64,000 bases of DNA, from the NCBI GenBank assembly GCA_006538405.1, contig BJKQ01000014.1, positions 992,001 through 1,056,000 of the forward strand, in the 5' to 3' direction. Source of the stretch: Hansfordia pulvinata. Lineage: Eukaryota > Ascomycota > Sordariomycetes > Xylariales. The notes beneath the pieces were generated by a model. The model searched no databases. It was not told the origin of the DNA and worked only from the letters and a program-made list of their open reading frames with translations. Both the position numbers and the translations under genes were made by a program. Positions 61,994 to 64,000 of the stretch are shown here, one piece after another. Positions within the stretch are counted from its first letter, which is position 1; each line of letters opens with the position of its first letter.

Positions 61994-62642
61994 GGTGAAG
62001 GATCGAGAGGGGGCAACCTCGGGGAAGAGCCACAAGTCAGCACCAAAATGAGGGAGGCAGACAGATCACTCTTATAGTTCTGGGCCGAAGCCCCCAGTTG
62101 GATTGGAACGCTGTATGGACGGCTTGGCAAGCAAGGGCTGCGTGACATTGGTCGGCTTCAAGCCAGGATATGATATCCAGCCAGGTGTGGGAACACAAGG
62201 CCCAGCCCATCCATCAGTCGAGGCCCATTGAACAAAGAGACCGTACATACAACGTCTCCAATCCCCGCGGCCGAGCGACCAGGGTGCGATTCACTTTTGA
62301 GCCGGAGCCCCTGCTCACGACCAAGACCAAAGGGACAGAAGCTTAGGACTGGAGCTTATACTACTGGCTGGCTAATTTCGACCGCATACCCACCCCGGGT
62401 GGTCGACCGTCCCGACTTTTGGAGATGAATCAGACACCGTTCTCTATCTCTCGCAGTGTATACCCGTGAGCTGCAGAAAGGGGGTGCCCAACTCTTGTTA
62501 TCCTGGCCGCTTCTCTACCGGCCGCGACCGCGTTACTTGAGCTCGCGGGCCTCCTTTCCCACCCTTTTTACAGTCCAGAGAAACTCTATTTGCTCCTCCT
62601 TCAGATCGCCGCCCTACCTGTATCTCCTGCTCCTCGTCTTCT
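61994..62642. other. Intergenic region between P450 and FSH1-type gene
   Basis: It holds the P450 promoter and the end of the FSH1-type gene. No supportable ORF. Confidence 0.5.
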
Positions 62643-63781
62643 CTACCTGCGACTTGCCCGGCACCACTGCACCAGCGCGGCCACCTCCTCGGGCGCGGCC
62701 CCGCCCGTGTCCCCTTTCCCGTTCCCGCCTTTCCCCGATCCGGATCCGGATCCCGATTCTGACCCTGGCCCCGGCCCCGGCCCCGGCCCCGGCCTCGGAC
62801 GGAGCAGGAGCGGGCGGCGGCCGCCGGCGTGGACGTGGACCTTGCGGAGGTAGGGGTCGCACAGGCCCGCCAGGTGGACGGCGGCGGGCAGGCCGGGGCG
62901 GTCGGCGGCGCCCCAGACGTGGGCGGTGGGGATGCGGATCTTGAGCTCGGCGGGGACGCGGTTGAGGTCGAGCCCGAAGCAGTCGTCCGAGTCGAACATG
63001 GCGCGCCTCGTGTCGGCGTCGTCGGCGTCGGCGTCGTCGGCGTCGGCGTCGTCGGCGTCCACAGAAGCGCCGCCGCCGCCGGAGCACCCGCGCGCGGCGG
63101 CGAACCCGGCGGCGCGCTCTCGGGCCGTCGCGGTGGGGACGCCGCCCAGCTCGCGCAGGACGGGGAGAGGGACGGCGCCGCTGGCGAATATGGCGAAGCT
63201 GAAGGGCAGAGTTTCGTCGTCGTCGTCGTCAACGTCATCAACGTCGTCGTTGGAGGCATTGCTGTTGCTGCTGCTGTTGTGATGGCGGCTGTTGTCGACC
63301 GCCCCCAACGACCGCGAGGCCTGCCGCTGCAGCATGTAGCTCGAGGCGACGCTGCAGGCCTGCTCCGCCGCGAGCAGCCCGTCGTAGGGCCCGTCGCGGT
63401 CGAGCTTCGCGGCCAGCCACGCCGTCGCCTGCCGCGTCCCCGCGAGCTGCTGCGCGTCGCCGTCTGCGCTCGCCGGATTGAGCCTCTGTTGCTGCCGCTG
63501 CACTGCGATGTACCCGCGAGGCTTGCCGATCGCGGGCGGCGAGCCGGGAGCGACCTCCCAGTCCAGGGGCCCGTCGGCAAAGTCGAAGACGAGCCCCGGA
63601 TCCGTCTTCTCGAGGATCGACAGCACGGGCGCTTTACTCTCGCGTCAGGTCAGCGGACGAAAGCGACGACGGATGAGCCTCGCATGGCTCTTTGGGGGGG
63701 GGGGGGGAGGTGTCACGTGCCCAGGTCTCGCCGGAACGTGGCGGCGTTGTCGCCCTCTGCGTGCAGGCACAGGATCCTCAT
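62643..63781 (-). CDS. FSH1-family (DUF341) alpha/beta-hydrolase lacking the usual nucleophile motif
   Basis: Member of the fungal FSH1 serine hydrolase family. Minus-strand exons are 63781-63717 and 63636-62643; the 80-base intron contains a C run and joins RDLGT to KAPVLSILEKTDPGLVFDFA in phase. 352 residues. It starts MRILCLHAEGDN, where typical members have MKILCLHGxGTN. Where the family has GFSQGA, this protein reads YDGLLAAEQACSVASSYML, so the catalytic Ser position appears to be Glu. Later parts keep the fold: LPFSFAIFASGAVPLPVL, RIPTAHVWGAADRPG (the Asp region) and LRKVHVHAGGRRP (the His region). Two low-complexity inserts are Asp-rich (DDVDDVDDDDDE and a DADDADADD repeat) and Pro/Gly/Ser-rich. 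It may be a pseudoenzyme or use another residue. Frame intact; repeat-tract lengths uncertain. Confidence 0.82.
63011..63059 (-). repeat. In-frame GTCGGC-type repeat coding an Asp/Ala tract
   Basis: Imperfect tandem units of GTCGGCGTC within exon 2 of the FSH1-type gene encode alternating Asp and Ala on the minus strand. Length is a multiple of three so the frame is kept. Confidence 0.85.
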
Positions 63782-64000
63782 GGTTCCGTGCTCCCCACGA
63801 GAACGATGCTGCGATGCCCTCTCGCTTTTGTGGCTTCCTGTTTATTCCCCGACTTTCGAGGTTTCTTCCCGGGAATTTCGATGGTAAGTTTTCGACAGGT
63901 GTGCGAGGACTCGGTAAAGTGGCCGCCGGCGAGCGAGTCTGGTGAAGGGTCCGTGGCTTGGCCCGTCGGACTTCCGAAGTGCAGATTGCAGATGCCTCCG
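63782..64000. other. Upstream flank of the FSH1-type gene
   Basis: It includes the promoter of the minus-strand FSH1-type gene. The window ends before any further gene is visible. Confidence 0.5.

Noticed and set aside
60099..63781. Secondary-metabolite gene cluster around the P450
   Set aside because: No synthase, transporter or pathway regulator is present; the neighbours are cot-1 and an FSH1-type protein.

Overview
This window is nuclear DNA of a filamentous ascomycete (Pezizomycotina), most probably a Sordariomycete. The evidence is short introns of about 57-240 bases with GTRNGT donors and CTRAC-type branch points, GC-rich coding sequence, widely spaced single genes on both strands, and a COT-1-type NDR kinase. 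The genus cannot be fixed from the sequence. I support 20 protein-coding genes, one broken retroelement remnant, one weak ORF and many simple repeats. Most of the gene models had to be rebuilt by joining exons.

Region by region. 0.7-2.0 kb: a DUF7053 protein (-). 2.0-7.2 kb: no gene seen. 7.2-8.4 kb: a SurE-type phosphatase (+). 8.4-12.9 kb: a tract dense in microsatellites leading into a conserved fungal membrane protein (+). 16-31.6 kb: housekeeping genes, namely TIM44 (-), mitoribosomal uS11m (+), a PPPDE peptidase (-), OLA1 (+), a FYV6/FAM192A splicing factor (+) and TIM54 (-). 32.6-35.0 kb: an ankyrin protein (-). 36-52.4 kb: accessory-looking DNA with four small secreted proteins, an unusual kinase-like protein, a LINE-like relic and a large NLR-type STAND protein (alpha/beta-hydrolase, NACHT, ankyrin). 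54.3-58.3 kb: SF3A2/Prp11 (-) and COT-1 (-). 60.1-63.8 kb: a cytochrome P450 (-) and an FSH1-type hydrolase (-) that appears to lack its catalytic serine.

Two points matter to any user. First, eight genes each need one extra base (two in the DUF7053 gene) to read through, and nearly every break lies in or beside a run of C on the sense strand. That pattern suggests systematic one-base loss in the assembly rather than real pseudogenes. A ninth gene, the P450, has a break of the opposite sign. Second, the best candidate for a less-described system is the NLR gene at 43.4-47.7 kb. It is intact over seven exons, sits among small secreted-protein genes and a transposon scar, and has a changed oxyanion motif in its N-terminal hydrolase domain.

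Mitochondrial functions cluster in 15 kb: TIM44 and uS11m share one divergent promoter region, TIM54 lies nearby, and OLA1 has an in-frame upstream start that would add a presequence-like N-terminus.
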